Of a stretch of 64,000 nt of DNA, positions 18,419 through 28,166 are shown piece after piece. The translations under genes and the position numbers were made by a program. The first letter of the stretch is position 1, and each line of letters opens with the position of its first letter. Source of the stretch: an uncultured Bacteroidales bacterium (GTDB lineage: Bacteria; Bacteroidota; Bacteroidia; Bacteroidales; Muribaculaceae); the NCBI GenBank assembly GCA_947573135.1, contig CANPDU010000009.1, positions 1 through 64,000 of the forward strand, in the 5' to 3' direction. Under the pieces are notes generated by a model. The model did not search any database. It worked only from the letters and a program-made list of their open reading frames with translations, and was not told the origin of the DNA.

Positions 18419-21400
18419 ATGAAGTTTAAACGTTTACTTTTTCTGCTTTTGGGTGTGCAGTGTTGCATGACGTCACATGCGACATCGGTAAAACTGAATC
18501 TAAGCACACTTTCCAGAACCGCGATTGTAACCTCAAAATCCACAGGTGAAGCAATCGAGATCGGCGAACCCACAAATGCCGTATATAATTTTGATGCGGC
18601 TGCCGGCACCTATGTCGTCACTGTCTGCGACACAAAGACAAACAAAGACGGATCTGTAACAGAAGCCACCAACGGCACCATCGAAATGGATGTGCCCGAC
18701 TCGTCCGATCAGTTCGACGTGAAGATTATAACCTGTACCCTCTATGCGAGAAATACAAATGAAGACAAAAGCAACTGGACTGTCGAAAACGGCGATTATA
18801 CTTTTAACGTGAAAGTAGCATCGCGTGAAGGCAAAACTCAGATCCAAACGCCCGGAAAATCGACAACCGAAGGCCGTTATACCTTCCTTGCATTCAACGG
18901 CAATTCCTATTTCGTTGACTTCTTCCCCGGTGAGAAGCATGTCAGTGAAGGCTATACCAACCTTTACCAGAACGGTACACTGACTAACAATATTGACATC
19001 CGTGCTGACATACCGATGGGCGCTGATTTCACCGTGACAGTTCCCAAAGAAGCCAAATTCGAACTGGGACGCAAAACCTCACATTTCGTCGACTTCATCC
19101 CATTAGAGCCCAAGTCAACAGAGACCGAAGGCGACAATATCAAATACACATATACTCTTGCACTCGACGGCCGCTATTCGTTCCGTACTTCTATGGAAAA
19201 TGCGCTGACACAATGCGGCTGGTATCGTTTCTCCAAAAATGAGGAAGAGCGAGTCCCGCTTACTTTCACGTTGGAGAGCTATAAAGTAAATGACCCCAAG
19301 ACTATTGTACATGACGTAAAGGCGAACAAAGGATATGAGACCGGCGACATTTTCGTAAATATCAACGAACGCGGTCACCTTGTTCTCAACGTCGGTGAAA
19401 CTTACAAAGCTCATGCCATGCGCTCCTGGCAAATCACCGACAGCCAGACAGCCAACTTCTTCATGGAACCAGACTTTCACTACACTATTCTTGATCTCAA
19501 CGGCAATCCTTGCAACAATGTAGTTACTGTCGAACAAAAAGATGGTTCTGCATGGGCGGATCTCAAGGCCGTTGGCCAAGGCACTGTCATTGTTCTTGTA
19601 ACCTATGACGCCGTTGACGCAACTTACTATACTTACGGGCAGAAAAACGACTACATGGGCGGACACTTTTGGAGCGCAATATGGCCGGAAAACACCGCGG
19701 CTTATGTTGTGACCGTTGGCGAAGGCGAAAGTTCTGTCGTTCCCAACATGAAAATCAACGAACAGTACTCCACCGCCACATTAAAAAATTCAGGCATCTA
19801 TGTCGATGCCGAACACGATGTATTCTATTATCTCGATACCGAAGCCGGTTTTTCATATACATTCCACCCCGAAGGTGCTGACAAAGTCACTATGGCTTAT
19901 CCGACAATCGGCGAGCGGATGGCGACATACTCCGGTTTCGGCAATGAAGGCGTGACCAAAAACGAAGACGGCTCATACACCCTTCTTCTTAAAGAAGGCC
20001 GTCAGATTGTCAGAATTACCGATGCGGGAGGCAAATCCGTCTATCAGGTGCTGACCGCCAAACCCTGCCATCGCGAAATCTTCAACGAATCACGTGAAGG
20101 GAGCACCATCTTCCAGCCCGGCGACAAAATCCGCATCCAATACTCGGGTCTGCGTCATCCCGCCAACAAAATGGCCGGCATCTACAACATGACAGCCCAC
20201 ATTGTCTACAACGGTATTCCCAACGGATCAGACCTCATTCTCGGCAAAGGACAGTACACATTCGGTTCGTCGGATGACGCACAGTCAGTTATGATCGATC
20301 TCCCCTTAGATATGAACCTCGACGAAACTCCCGAGCTCGTCATGAATGAGGGTGTGATACAGGTTAACGGCTATGGAGATCCCATCGGTAATCATCGTGT
20401 GATTTCATACTATAACGGCCGCAACGCCAACTTTACTGCAATCGCACATGCTACATATTTCGGAGCTCTGCCCGAAGTGCGCATTCCGCTGTCTCCCATG
20501 AAGAAGTTCAATCTCAAAATCAATAACGACATCGAAGGCTCAACCGTGCTCGTTACTCAGAAAGATACTGAACTTAACCCCGATTCCGAAGGAATCTATC
20601 ACCCCACCTACGGCACATATATTGTACGTATCAGCAAAGACGGTTACAGATGCTTCCATGCCGTCAACACTCTCGACGAAAACAGCAAGCTTGATTGCAC
20701 GGTCGATGTGACGATGGAACTCGCCGACGAAAATGCATGGGACGGTAAAACGCTTACCGAACCAGCCTCTGTAGACGGAGTATATCAGATTACAAGCGGT
20801 GCAGAACTGGCTTGGCTTGCGGCAGAGGTCAACAAAGAAAACAAAGCTGTCCATGCTTCGCTCCTCAATGACATCGACCTGGCCGGATATGAGTGGACAC
20901 CCATCGGTAACAGCTCAAAGTGCTCGTTCTACGGGACTTTCACAGGCAATAACCACAAGATAAAAGGTCTCTACATTTACGCCCCTGAAACGGAAAATGT
21001 AGGTCTTTTCGGTATAGCAGAGGGTGGTAATCGATTAAAAGATTCTATCACCGGCCTTACGGTATACGGCTCTGTTACTGGTTGCCGTTTTGTTGGCGGT
21101 ATTGCAGGCAAAGCAGATTATAACGTCTTTATTTCTGAATGTGGCAACTATGCCGATGTGACAGCTCTTACAGCAAAGACCGATAAAATTAGCGGAAACA
21201 CCGGTATATACGCAGGTGGCGTTGCCGGAATTTCCGACTCAGTAATCAACTGCTATAATGTCGGAACCATCAAAAGTTATATGACAGCAGGTGGCGTTAC
21301 AGGTGGAACCTTCGTAGCGACGAATTGCTATAACATTGGTTCAGTCACTGCTTCGGACGAAGCAGGTGCCATCGGTTCAAATGCCTGGAATACTCACGAA

Positions 21401-21754
21401 GCAACAAATTCATTCTCTACTGTCGCTGTTCGCGATGATGAACCGATAACTATTGTCACTGACGAGCAGATGCGGTCGGGTGAGGTGGCTTATAAGCTTG
21501 GTGAGGCCTTCGGTCAGGAGATCGGCAAGGACGAGCATCCAGTGCTCGGCGGCATGAAGGTTCTCTACGACGAAGCCAATAACCGCTATTATAACGAAAA
21601 CGGCGGCACATCGGGCATCGACGTCATTACCGCCGACGAGGCCGAGGGAGCTGTCTACTACAACCTCCAGGGCGTGGCATCAGAAACTCCGTTCAAGGGC
21701 CTCAACATCGTTAGCCTGCGCGACGGCTCGGTCCGCAAGATATTCGTAAGATAA
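18419..21754 (+). CDS. Large secreted protein with GLUG-type repeats in the B12 operon
   Basis: 1111 residues with an N-terminal signal peptide. Residues of about 20-780 are beta-rich and match no family I can name. Residues of about 790-1010 contain a YQITSGAELAWLAAEVN segment and GLUG-like repeats (VGLFGIAEGG, VGGIAGKADYN, AGGVAGISDSV), typical of Bacteroidetes surface and adhesin-like proteins. The last 35 residues (VYYNLQGVASETPFKGLNIV) resemble the tail of the BtuG-like neighbour. It starts 10 bases after that gene and is closed by a terminator, so it belongs to the riboswitch-controlled transcript. A role in corrinoid capture at the surface is inferred from position only. Confidence 0.75.
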   Translation: MKFKRLLFLLLGVQCCMTSHATSVKLNLSTLSRTAIVTSKSTGEAIEIGEPTNAVYNFDAAAGTYVVTVCDTKTNKDGSVTEATNGTIEMDVPDSSDQFDVKIITCTLYARNTNEDKSNWTVENGDYTFNVKVASREGKTQIQTPGKSTTEGRYTFLAFNGNSYFVDFFPGEKHVSEGYTNLYQNGTLTNNIDIRADIPMGADFTVTVPKEAKFELGRKTSHFVDFIPLEPKSTETEGDNIKYTYTLALDGRYSFRTSMENALTQCGWYRFSKNEEERVPLTFTLESYKVNDPKTIVHDVKANKGYETGDIFVNINERGHLVLNVGETYKAHAMRSWQITDSQTANFFMEPDFHYTILDLNGNPCNNVVTVEQKDGSAWADLKAVGQGTVIVLVTYDAVDATYYTYGQKNDYMGGHFWSAIWPENTAAYVVTVGEGESSVVPNMKINEQYSTATLKNSGIYVDAEHDVFYYLDTEAGFSYTFHPEGADKVTMAYPTIGERMATYSGFGNEGVTKNEDGSYTLLLKEGRQIVRITDAGGKSVYQVLTAKPCHREIFNESREGSTIFQPGDKIRIQYSGLRHPANKMAGIYNMTAHIVYNGIPNGSDLILGKGQYTFGSSDDAQSVMIDLPLDMNLDETPELVMNEGVIQVNGYGDPIGNHRVISYYNGRNANFTAIAHATYFGALPEVRIPLSPMKKFNLKINNDIEGSTVLVTQKDTELNPDSEGIYHPTYGTYIVRISKDGYRCFHAVNTLDENSKLDCTVDVTMELADENAWDGKTLTEPASVDGVYQITSGAELAWLAAEVNKENKAVHASLLNDIDLAGYEWTPIGNSSKCSFYGTFTGNNHKIKGLYIYAPETENVGLFGIAEGGNRLKDSITGLTVYGSVTGCRFVGGIAGKADYNVFISECGNYADVTALTAKTDKISGNTGIYAGGVAGISDSVINCYNVGTIKSYMTAGGVTGGTFVATNCYNIGSVTASDEAGAIGSNAWNTHEATNSFSTVAVRDDEPITIVTDEQMRSGEVAYKLGEAFGQEIGKDEHPVLGGMKVLYDEANNRYYNENGGTSGIDVITADEAEGAVYYNLQGVASETPFKGLNIVSLRDGSVRKIFVR

Positions 21755-21766
21755 CCATACGGTGGG

Positions 21767-21833
21767 GTCGCGACTCATTCGCGACAGCCACAGTGGGGCA
21801 TACCGTTTCGGCGGTGTGCCCCACTCATTTTTA
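21767..21833 (+). terminator. Intrinsic terminator of the B12 operon
   Basis: A 14-base stem (21792-21805 with 21812-21825, one G-U pair) and 6-base loop are followed by CATTTTTA. A second small hairpin (21767-21773 with 21779-21785) precedes it. Confidence 0.85.
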
Positions 21834-21879
21834 CTGCCATTTTGTCACGTCTGTCACATCAAAAGGTCATAAAAACTTT

Positions 21880-21896
21880 TTGGCACAGGATTTGTT
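21880..21896 (+). promoter_or_regulatory. Sigma-54-like motif upstream of dnaK
   Basis: TTGGCACA-GGAT-TTGTT fits the -24/-12 pattern YTGGCACG-N4-TTGCW with correct spacing and two mismatches, one at the important -12 C. No good TAnnTTTG box is seen in the 203-base gap before dnaK. Transcription would begin about 50 bases upstream of the ATG. Confidence 0.4.
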
Positions 21897-21957
21897 CTAT
21901 TAGTGATGTAACTCATTAGATACAATTAAATACATAACATATAAAAACATTACAATC

Positions 21958-23871
21958 ATGGGAAAAATCATTGGTATTGACTTAGGAACGACCAACTCGT
22001 GTGTTGCAGTTCTCGAAGGTAACGATCCTGTCGTTATTCCTAACAGCGAAGGCCGTAACACCACACCTTCTGTAGTTGCATTCGTCGACGGCGGCGAACG
22101 TAAAGTCGGCGATCCCGCAAAACGTCAGGCTATCACCAACCCTAAGCGTACAATATATTCGATCAAACGTTTCATGGGTGAAACTTATGATCAGGTCAAG
22201 AACGAAATCGAACGCGTACCTTATAAAGTGGTTCGCGGCGACAACAATACGCCCCGTATCGACATCGACGGCCGTGAATATACTCCTCAGGAGATTTCGG
22301 CAATGATCCTTCAGAAGATGAAGAAGACAGCCGAAGATTACCTAGGACAGTCAGTGACCGAAGCCGTGATCACTGTTCCGGCATACTTCAACGACTCTCA
22401 GCGTCAGGCTACAAAAGAAGCCGGTGAGATCGCAGGTCTTACAGTGAAACGTATCGTCAACGAACCGACTGCCGCAGCTCTCGCCTATGGTCTCGACAAG
22501 ACAAACAAAGATCAGAAGATCGCAGTGTTCGACCTCGGTGGCGGAACATTCGATATCTCGATCCTCGAACTCGGTGACGGCGTCTTCGAAGTAAAATCGA
22601 CCAACGGTGACACTCACCTCGGCGGCGACGACTTCGACCACGTGATCATCGACTGGCTCGCTGACGAATTCCAGAAAGAGGAAGGAGTCGATCTCCGTCA
22701 GGATCCTATGGCACTCCAGCGTCTTAAAGAAGCTGCCGAAAAGGCCAAGATCGAACTGTCGAGCACAACATCGACCGAAATCAACCTGCCGTATATCATG
22801 CCGGTCAACGGTATTCCAAAGCACCTTGTAAAAACTCTTACTCGTGCGAAATTCGAACAGCTCGCCGACAAACTCATTCAGGCCACTATCAAGCCTTGCG
22901 AAGACGCTCTTCGCGACGCCGGCATGAAACCGAGCGACATCGATGAAGTGATCCTCGTCGGCGGTTCGACCCGTATCCCCGCAATCCAGCAGGTAGTTGA
23001 GAAATTCTTCGGCAAGGCTCCGTCAAAGGGCGTGAACCCCGACGAAGTGGTAGCCGTAGGTGCCGCAATTCAGGGTGGTGTCCTCTCAGGCGATGTGAAA
23101 GACGTCCTTCTTCTCGACGTTGTGCCTCTGTCAGTAGGTATCGAGACTCTTGGCGGCGTGATGACAAAACTCATCGAAGCCAACACCACAATTCCTACCC
23201 GCAAGAGCGAGACATTCTCGACTGCAGCCGACAACCAGCCTTCTGTTGAGATCAACGTCCTTCAGGGCGAACGTCCTATGGCAAAAGACGACAAACTGCT
23301 CGGCAAATTCCACCTCGACGGCATCGCACCCGCTCCTCGTGGCATCCCTCAGATCGAAGTGACATTCGAAATCGACGCCAACGGCATCCTCAATGTTTCG
23401 GCCAAAGATAAAGCCACAGGCAAGGAACAGTCGATCCGTATCGAAGCATCGAGCGGTCTTACCGACGCCGAAATCAAACGTATGAAAGAAGAAGCAGAAG
23501 CAAATGCAGCTGCCGACGCTAAAGAAAAAGAGCGTATCGACAAACTCAACCACGCTGACGCTGTCATCTTCCAGACAGAAAAACAGATTGCCGAATTCGG
23601 CGACAAGATCCCTGCCGACAAGAAAGCAACTCTCGAAAGCGCCCTCAACCGTCTGAAAGAAGCTCACAAAGCTGCAGACCTCAACGGCATTGACAGCGCG
23701 ATCAAAGAGATCGAAACAACATTCGGTGCAGTTCAGCAGGACATCCTCAACGCCCAGCAGCAGGCTCAGTCAGCACAGAGCGCAGGAGCCGGCGCAGGCC
23801 AGCAGGCCAACCCCGGCAACAACGGCGGCGACGACCACGTCACCGACGTCGACTTCGAGGAAGTGAAATAA
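21958..23871 (+). CDS. dnaK: Hsp70 chaperone DnaK
   Basis: 637 residues, full length. The ATPase domain (1-385) shows [18 protein letters not shown], the conserved [17 protein letters not shown] and [15 protein letters not shown] linker with [19 protein letters not shown] is followed by the substrate-binding domain, an alpha lid rich in Ala/Lys, and a Gln/Gly-rich tail ending VDFEEVK. It folds and protects proteins in the cytoplasm with DnaJ and GrpE, neither of which is encoded nearby. The final codons and the terminator are duplicated at 45310-45402, which marks this 3' end as the insertion target of the following element. Confidence 0.98.
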   Translation: MGKIIGIDLGTTNSCVAVLEGNDPVVIPNSEGRNTTPSVVAFVDGGERKVGDPAKRQAITNPKRTIYSIKRFMGETYDQVKNEIERVPYKVVRGDNNTPRIDIDGREYTPQEISAMILQKMKKTAEDYLGQSVTEAVITVPAYFNDSQRQATKEAGEIAGLTVKRIVNEPTAAALAYGLDKTNKDQKIAVFDLGGGTFDISILELGDGVFEVKSTNGDTHLGGDDFDHVIIDWLADEFQKEEGVDLRQDPMALQRLKEAAEKAKIELSSTTSTEINLPYIMPVNGIPKHLVKTLTRAKFEQLADKLIQATIKPCEDALRDAGMKPSDIDEVILVGGSTRIPAIQQVVEKFFGKAPSKGVNPDEVVAVGAAIQGGVLSGDVKDVLLLDVVPLSVGIETLGGVMTKLIEANTTIPTRKSETFSTAADNQPSVEINVLQGERPMAKDDKLLGKFHLDGIAPAPRGIPQIEVTFEIDANGILNVSAKDKATGKEQSIRIEASSGLTDAEIKRMKEEAEANAAADAKEKERIDKLNHADAVIFQTEKQIAEFGDKIPADKKATLESALNRLKEAHKAADLNGIDSAIKEIETTFGAVQQDILNAQQQAQSAQSAGAGAGQQANPGNNGGDDHVTDVDFEEVK

Positions 23872-23933
23872 GTCCCATAACCAACGATAACAAAATGGAG
23901 TGTAGCTCAACAAGTTACACTCCATTTTTATTT
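23845..23933 (+). repeat. Left copy of dnaK-3'-end repeat (candidate attL)
   Basis: Covers the last eight codons, the stop and the terminator of dnaK. It matches 45310-45402: 16 of 19 bases from TTCGAGGA to TAAG are identical, and 35 of 42 from AAAATGGAGTG to CTCCATTTTTATTT. Exact blocks are AAAATGGAGTG (23892-23902) and CTCCATTTTTATTT (23920-23933). The recombinase gene lies just to the right. Read as the left attachment site of the element. Confidence 0.75.
23892..23933 (+). terminator. dnaK terminator
   Basis: A 13-base perfect stem (23892-23904 with 23916-23928), 11-base loop, then TATTT. Lies inside the left repeat. Confidence 0.9.
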
Positions 23934-23953
23934 GCTCTTTTCTCTATGAATAC

Positions 23954-23984
23954 TTGTTTTCTATGAATTTTTAGCTTATATTTG
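23954..23984 (+). promoter_or_regulatory. Promoter of the excisionase/recombinase operon
   Basis: TATATTTG (23977-23984) fits the -7 consensus TAnnTTTG. TTG ending at 23956 lies 20 bases upstream, the expected -33 distance. Points into the HTH-recombinase pair. Confidence 0.65.
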
Positions 23985-23988
23985 CATC

Positions 23989-24042
23989 AAATTTGTACCA
24001 TTACAGAAATGTGAAGACGAAGTATACTTACGTTACAAATTT
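23989..24042 (+). repeat. Inverted repeat downstream of the recombinase promoter
   Basis: AAATTTGTA (23989-23997) and TACAAATTT (24034-24042) are perfect inverted 9-mers 36 bases apart, between the promoter and the HTH gene. Could be an operator or an arm-type recombinase site; no direct evidence for either. Confidence 0.35.
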
Positions 24043-24075
24043 GAAGATTAAGTGATACAATAACAGATATGCCCT

Positions 24076-24627
24076 ATGCCCGAAAGTAAAGCTAAAATAA
24101 TGAGACACTGCATTGTATGCGGAAAACCATTCCTCGCTAAGAATGTTGATTCGGTTCACTGCTCAAAGAAGTGTTCCAATGAGACATATCGTAACAAAAA
24201 GCGGGCTGAGAAAAGAGAAATGGAGCGTCAGGCTATCTTAGCTGAATCAAAGGGTAATGCTTTGCTCACAGTGGTACAGGTGTGCAGCCGTTATCAAATT
24301 TCACGCCCAACTCTTTATAGGTGGATTCGTCAAGGGAAAATAAAAGATCACAATCCGGGCGACAGAATGACTCTCATTGATGTCACTGACATTGAAGGCT
24401 TATTGGAGATAAGAATGAATCCTTTAGAAGAGACTCCAAAGAAACGACTATATTCATTAGAGCCGGAAGATTGCTATGCGATTGGAGAGGTTTCAAAGAA
24501 ATACAGAATAAGCGAGTCAACAGTATACAGTAATCTGCGAAGACATAGTATTCCTATGCGTCAGATAGGCCGATATGTATATGTTCCTAAGTTTGACATT
24601 GACAAAATCTTCAAGTCCGAGAAATGA
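24076..24627 (+). CDS. Zinc-ribbon and double helix-turn-helix protein (excisionase/regulator-like)
   Basis: 183 residues. The N-terminus has a zinc-finger pattern CIVCGKPF...HCSKKC (Cys pairs at about 12/15 and 30/35). Two MerR/excisionase-like helix-turn-helix units follow: VCSRYQISRPTLYRWIRQGK (about 69-88) and EVSKKYRISESTVYSNLRR (about 139-157). A DNA-binding role in excision or in control of the recombinase is likely. The stop overlaps the recombinase start by 4 bases (ATGA). An internal ATG at codon 9 is an alternative start. Confidence 0.7.
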   Translation: MPESKAKIMRHCIVCGKPFLAKNVDSVHCSKKCSNETYRNKKRAEKREMERQAILAESKGNALLTVVQVCSRYQISRPTLYRWIRQGKIKDHNPGDRMTLIDVTDIEGLLEIRMNPLEETPKKRLYSLEPEDCYAIGEVSKKYRISESTVYSNLRRHSIPMRQIGRYVYVPKFDIDKIFKSEK

Positions 24628-25871
24628 AAAAGAGACTCCAACATACAACAGTATCCGTAAAACTGCGAAAGAGTGAAATTCGGAATGAATGGTATCTCTA
24701 TGTCGAGGCATACCCTGTCTATGAGAAGGAGAATGAAACTCCTAAACGAGTACGTGAATATGTCAAACGTATCATAACGACACCGATATGGGATAAGAAA
24801 AGGCCTACTCGCGGAGGCTTCCAGCCGAAACGTGATATCAATGGCGTTATCATGTGCAAATCACAGATAGATCAGGAATCGTGCATCTATGCCGATAAGG
24901 TAAGGCAAATCCGTCAGAAGGAATATGATACGGCTGCCCTCTACTCCGATCAGGATGCGGCTCAGGCTGAATTACAGGAAAAAGCCAATGCCAATTTCAT
25001 CGACTATGTGAAGAAGATTACTGTGGAGCGACATAAGAACAGCTCGGCATCAATTCTCATAAACTGGAAACGAATGGGCGAATTGTTGAAAATCTTTTCT
25101 AAAGACGGAATAATACCATTCGGAAGAATTGACACTAAGCTGATAAACGATTTCAAGAACTTTCTTCTGACGGCTCCACAAGGAGGTGGAAAGAAAGGAA
25201 CTTTGTCACAAAACTCGGCTGCGACATATTTCTCAATCTTTAAGGCGGCGTTGAAGCAGGCATTTATTGATGGTTATATCTCTGTCGACCTCTCGGCTAA
25301 GGCAAAAGGAATCGCAGAAGAAGAAAGCCGTCGTGAGTTCCTGACCATCTCCGAACTCAACACATTGGCAAAAACGCCCTGCGATAAGCCAATCATAAAG
25401 CGTGCGGCATTGTTTGCTGCGTTGACAGGCTTACGCCATTGTGATATTCAGAAGCTCCATTGGGGCGATATTCAAAAGGTGGGCGATCAATACCGTCTGA
25501 ACTTCACTCAACAGAAAACGAAGGGAGTTGAATATCAGCCAATCTCTGAACAAGCATATCAATTATGTGGTACTCCGGGAGGTGCCGACAGGCTTATATT
25601 TGAAGATTTGCCGGATCCTTCATGGGTATCACGTCCTTTGAAGAGATGGATTGAGGCAGCCGGAATCAAGCGAAGAGTCACGTTCCATTGCTTCCGCCAT
25701 ACCTTTGCCACGCTTCAAATCGCCGGCGGCACAGACCTTTATACCGTCAGCAAGATGTTAGGCCACACGAATGTCCGTACAACGCAGATATACGCTAAAG
25801 TCATTGATAAAATGAAAGATGAAGCTGCAAACGCCATCAATCTTGACTTGAATTTCAATGATATTGAGTAA
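24624..25871 (+). CDS. Tyrosine recombinase (integrase of the element)
   Basis: 415 residues. An N-terminal arm-binding region, a SAM-like core-binding domain (about 115-215) and a catalytic domain (about 235-405) are visible, with R271 in LTGLRHCDIQ, H355-x-x-R358 in FHCFRHTFA, H381 in LGHTN and the nucleophile Y390 in TTQIYAKV. All catalytic residues are present, so the enzyme should be active. It most likely joins the element to the dnaK 3' end: the gene begins 690 bases from the left repeat and is read away from it. Coupled to the preceding HTH gene. Confidence 0.93.
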   Translation: MKKRLQHTTVSVKLRKSEIRNEWYLYVEAYPVYEKENETPKRVREYVKRIITTPIWDKKRPTRGGFQPKRDINGVIMCKSQIDQESCIYADKVRQIRQKEYDTAALYSDQDAAQAELQEKANANFIDYVKKITVERHKNSSASILINWKRMGELLKIFSKDGIIPFGRIDTKLINDFKNFLLTAPQGGGKKGTLSQNSAATYFSIFKAALKQAFIDGYISVDLSAKAKGIAEEESRREFLTISELNTLAKTPCDKPIIKRAALFAALTGLRHCDIQKLHWGDIQKVGDQYRLNFTQQKTKGVEYQPISEQAYQLCGTPGGADRLIFEDLPDPSWVSRPLKRWIEAAGIKRRVTFHCFRHTFATLQIAGGTDLYTVSKMLGHTNVRTTQIYAKVIDKMKDEAANAINLDLNFNDIE

Positions 25872-25968
25872 AAATATTTATAGAAATGGGATTATATTTA
25901 TATAAATAAAAAAGTCTAAAAGTGAGGCGTTTATAATCTGATTTCTTTATCGTTTCCTATGGATTTTC

Positions 25969-25976
25969 TAACTTTG
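25969..25976 (+). promoter_or_regulatory. -7 box before the 248-residue membrane protein
   Basis: TAACTTTG matches TAnnTTTG and lies 17 bases before the ATG at 25993, so the leader would be very short. No clear -33 element. Confidence 0.5.
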
Positions 25977-25992
25977 TAGAAAATTAAAGAAA

Positions 25993-26739
25993 ATGATATC
26001 GAGAACTCTCCCCAAAATAACTCCGGGAATAATCACCGGAGTAAATCTCACCCTGTCGACTGCAATGGCGTGGGGAACCTGTGCCAAATTTGATTTAGGA
26101 TTGCAATGGAGCTTACTGCTTGTTCCTGTTTATTATGCGTTCTGGCAACTATTCTATGCAGGGTGCAACAGAATAAGTGAGCGCATAGTCAATGCTTTTG
26201 ATAAGGCTCATAGCGAATTGATTACGCGAAAGCAACAGGAAGCAGTTGAAGAAGCCCTCAAAAATGTTGAGCCGACAGTCATAGTCAAAGATTCGGATTA
26301 CGAGGACGCAATCAAATTTCACGACCATTATGTTGCCGAAACCAGCATAGTAAGAGAACAACTGGTTCGAGAGGATGCTGAGAAACTTGACAAAATTCTC
26401 TCCTATACTAAGGAGACATTTATGCGCCTGAATTTTTCTCAAACCGAAGTCGCTCAGATTTTGGATTGTGTGAGATACTTTGTCAGTAATAAGGATGTGC
26501 TCAACGTGAATGCCATGAAAATTTCAAAGAAACCTGAGGTGACTCAAGCCTCTTTGAAGAATTTTGCATGGAACATCGCATTCCAGTATACCATTGATGG
26601 CGACACCACGGCATCCTTTGTCAAAGTTACTTTCGGCGAATGGTTTGCCAATACAGAACTCTCATCAATCAAAAAGACACTTCGCAACATCCGTGGTGCC
26701 CATGTCGTTGAGATTGATGAGAAGATTCTGAAAGGCTGA
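25993..26739 (+). CDS. Unknown protein with two N-terminal membrane segments
   Basis: 248 residues, family not recognised. Two hydrophobic stretches (about 12-30 and 38-56) form a short hairpin in the membrane, followed by a charged helical part (about 60-150) and a soluble C-terminal domain with VKVTFGEWFANTELSSIKKTLRNIRG. It lies between the recombinase and the relaxase, a common place for accessory mobilization or entry-exclusion proteins, but nothing in the sequence proves this. Its stop is only 4 bases from the stop of the convergent relaxase gene. Confidence 0.6.
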   Translation: MISRTLPKITPGIITGVNLTLSTAMAWGTCAKFDLGLQWSLLLVPVYYAFWQLFYAGCNRISERIVNAFDKAHSELITRKQQEAVEEALKNVEPTVIVKDSDYEDAIKFHDHYVAETSIVREQLVREDAEKLDKILSYTKETFMRLNFSQTEVAQILDCVRYFVSNKDVLNVNAMKISKKPEVTQASLKNFAWNIAFQYTIDGDTTASFVKVTFGEWFANTELSSIKKTLRNIRGAHVVEIDEKILKG

Positions 26740-26743
26740 AAAG

Positions 26744-28141
26744 CTATCTCCTACCTTTGGATTTCGGTCTTCGGAATTTGTCCTTGTCATCATCGTTCCA
26801 AGGTAAATCCGAGGATGAACCACCCGAGCCGGTGCCGACATGCAGTGTCGGGATTCCTCCGGCTGCAGTCTGTAGGGCGACGGCGAGAAGACTATGCTGA
26901 GATTCATCGACCTGCTCCCACGGCTCAAACAGTTCGTTGACCAACTCATGTAGAGTCATCGCCCCACTGTTGTACTTGTCAAGAAGATTCTGGGGAAAAT
27001 TATAAGAAGTGTTCTTGAACTCGTTCCCATGAAACAGCGTCGTGATCGTCAGACTGGGATACATACGGTTGGGAATCCAGCCGCTGACAAGTTTCGCTCC
27101 TGATGACAGACGGTACCGTTCGGGATATGCCATGCGGTGCAGCTCCTCCGCCCGGTTGTGTTCGGCATTATAACGGCTCTCCCATTCGGCAGCTCGTTTG
27201 GTCGCCGCATTGATTTCCTTTTGGTAGGAGTTGTGTTCACGAAGCGAATCAGCTTTCAAACTGTCATATCGCTTCTGCATGTCGGTGAGTCGCTTTTGCA
27301 ATGCGGCGATCTGTTTGTCCTTGTCGGCAACTTCCTTCTCCAGTTTCGGCAGTTCCCCGGTGCCAAGCCATGAGAGGATGCGGTTCTTACCGTCCTTCGC
27401 TCCTTTCTCGACCTTCTCCTTTTCTGCTGCCAGGTTCTCAATCTCGGCTGTCAGTCTTTCGATGTCTGACTGTAGTTCGAGCGCTTGCTGACGGTTGTAT
27501 TGCTGTTGCGTCTGATGTCTGGCACCACTCGCAACGACACCACGTTTCAATCCGAATCCGGCCATTGCCTCTGCGTATGTATCCTGATATTGCCGGAGCT
27601 TGCCGCGTGTCATCAACTCATTGGCACATAGCCTCGGTGCCGGGGTCTTATCCTTGTACTCCTGCTCACCCTCGCGCTTACGGCGTGTGCGTGGTGCCGT
27701 TACAATGGGGACAACCGTTGCATGAAGGTGGGGTGTCTTCTCATCCATGTGGAGCACGCATGACACAAGATTATCCTTGCCGAAGGTGTCGTGCAGCCAT
27801 TTGATATTGGATCGGCACCAGTCATCAAGGCGACCGGAGTTTACAAGAGCCATCATCTGCTCATGCGTGCCCGTCAGAAGCACACGGATGGCGTGGGTCT
27901 GGTTTTTGCCGACTTTCCGCTTAAGTCCGGCTGTTTCAATTCGGTGCTGAATCGCCTGAGTGCGGTTCCGAACACCGTCAGGAAAGGCGATAAGCTCACG
28001 GTTGAGGTGTGTTCTGCTCTCGTCCGCGTTGTCGGGGATGTGAGGTTTGCCGTCGGCTGTCTTGCGCTCGATGTGACAGGACATGCCCGAATCGTTGCCT
28101 GCGCCACGCTCCAAGTGGCACACTGCGTATTGTGTAGTCAT
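26744..28141 (-). CDS. MobV-family relaxase (Pre/Mob)
   Basis: 465 residues from the ATG at 28141; the frame is open 16 codons further upstream, but YAVCHLERG right after MTTQ is the usual family N-terminus. The relaxase signature HMDEKTPHLHATVVPI (metal-binding His) is present, along with the upstream RVLLTGTHEQM region. A long coiled coil (about 225-345) and a Ser/Gly/Asp-rich tail follow. The protein would nick oriT and lead single-stranded DNA into a conjugation pore supplied by another element. No coupling protein or type IV channel genes are in the window, so the element is mobilizable rather than self-transmissible. Confidence 0.9.
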   Translation of the reverse strand: MTTQYAVCHLERGAGNDSGMSCHIERKTADGKPHIPDNADESRTHLNRELIAFPDGVRNRTQAIQHRIETAGLKRKVGKNQTHAIRVLLTGTHEQMMALVNSGRLDDWCRSNIKWLHDTFGKDNLVSCVLHMDEKTPHLHATVVPIVTAPRTRRKREGEQEYKDKTPAPRLCANELMTRGKLRQYQDTYAEAMAGFGLKRGVVASGARHQTQQQYNRQQALELQSDIERLTAEIENLAAEKEKVEKGAKDGKNRILSWLGTGELPKLEKEVADKDKQIAALQKRLTDMQKRYDSLKADSLREHNSYQKEINAATKRAAEWESRYNAEHNRAEELHRMAYPERYRLSSGAKLVSGWIPNRMYPSLTITTLFHGNEFKNTSYNFPQNLLDKYNSGAMTLHELVNELFEPWEQVDESQHSLLAVALQTAAGGIPTLHVGTGSGGSSSDLPWNDDDKDKFRRPKSKGRR

Positions 28142-28166
28142 ATAATCTTGAATTAAATTGGGTATG

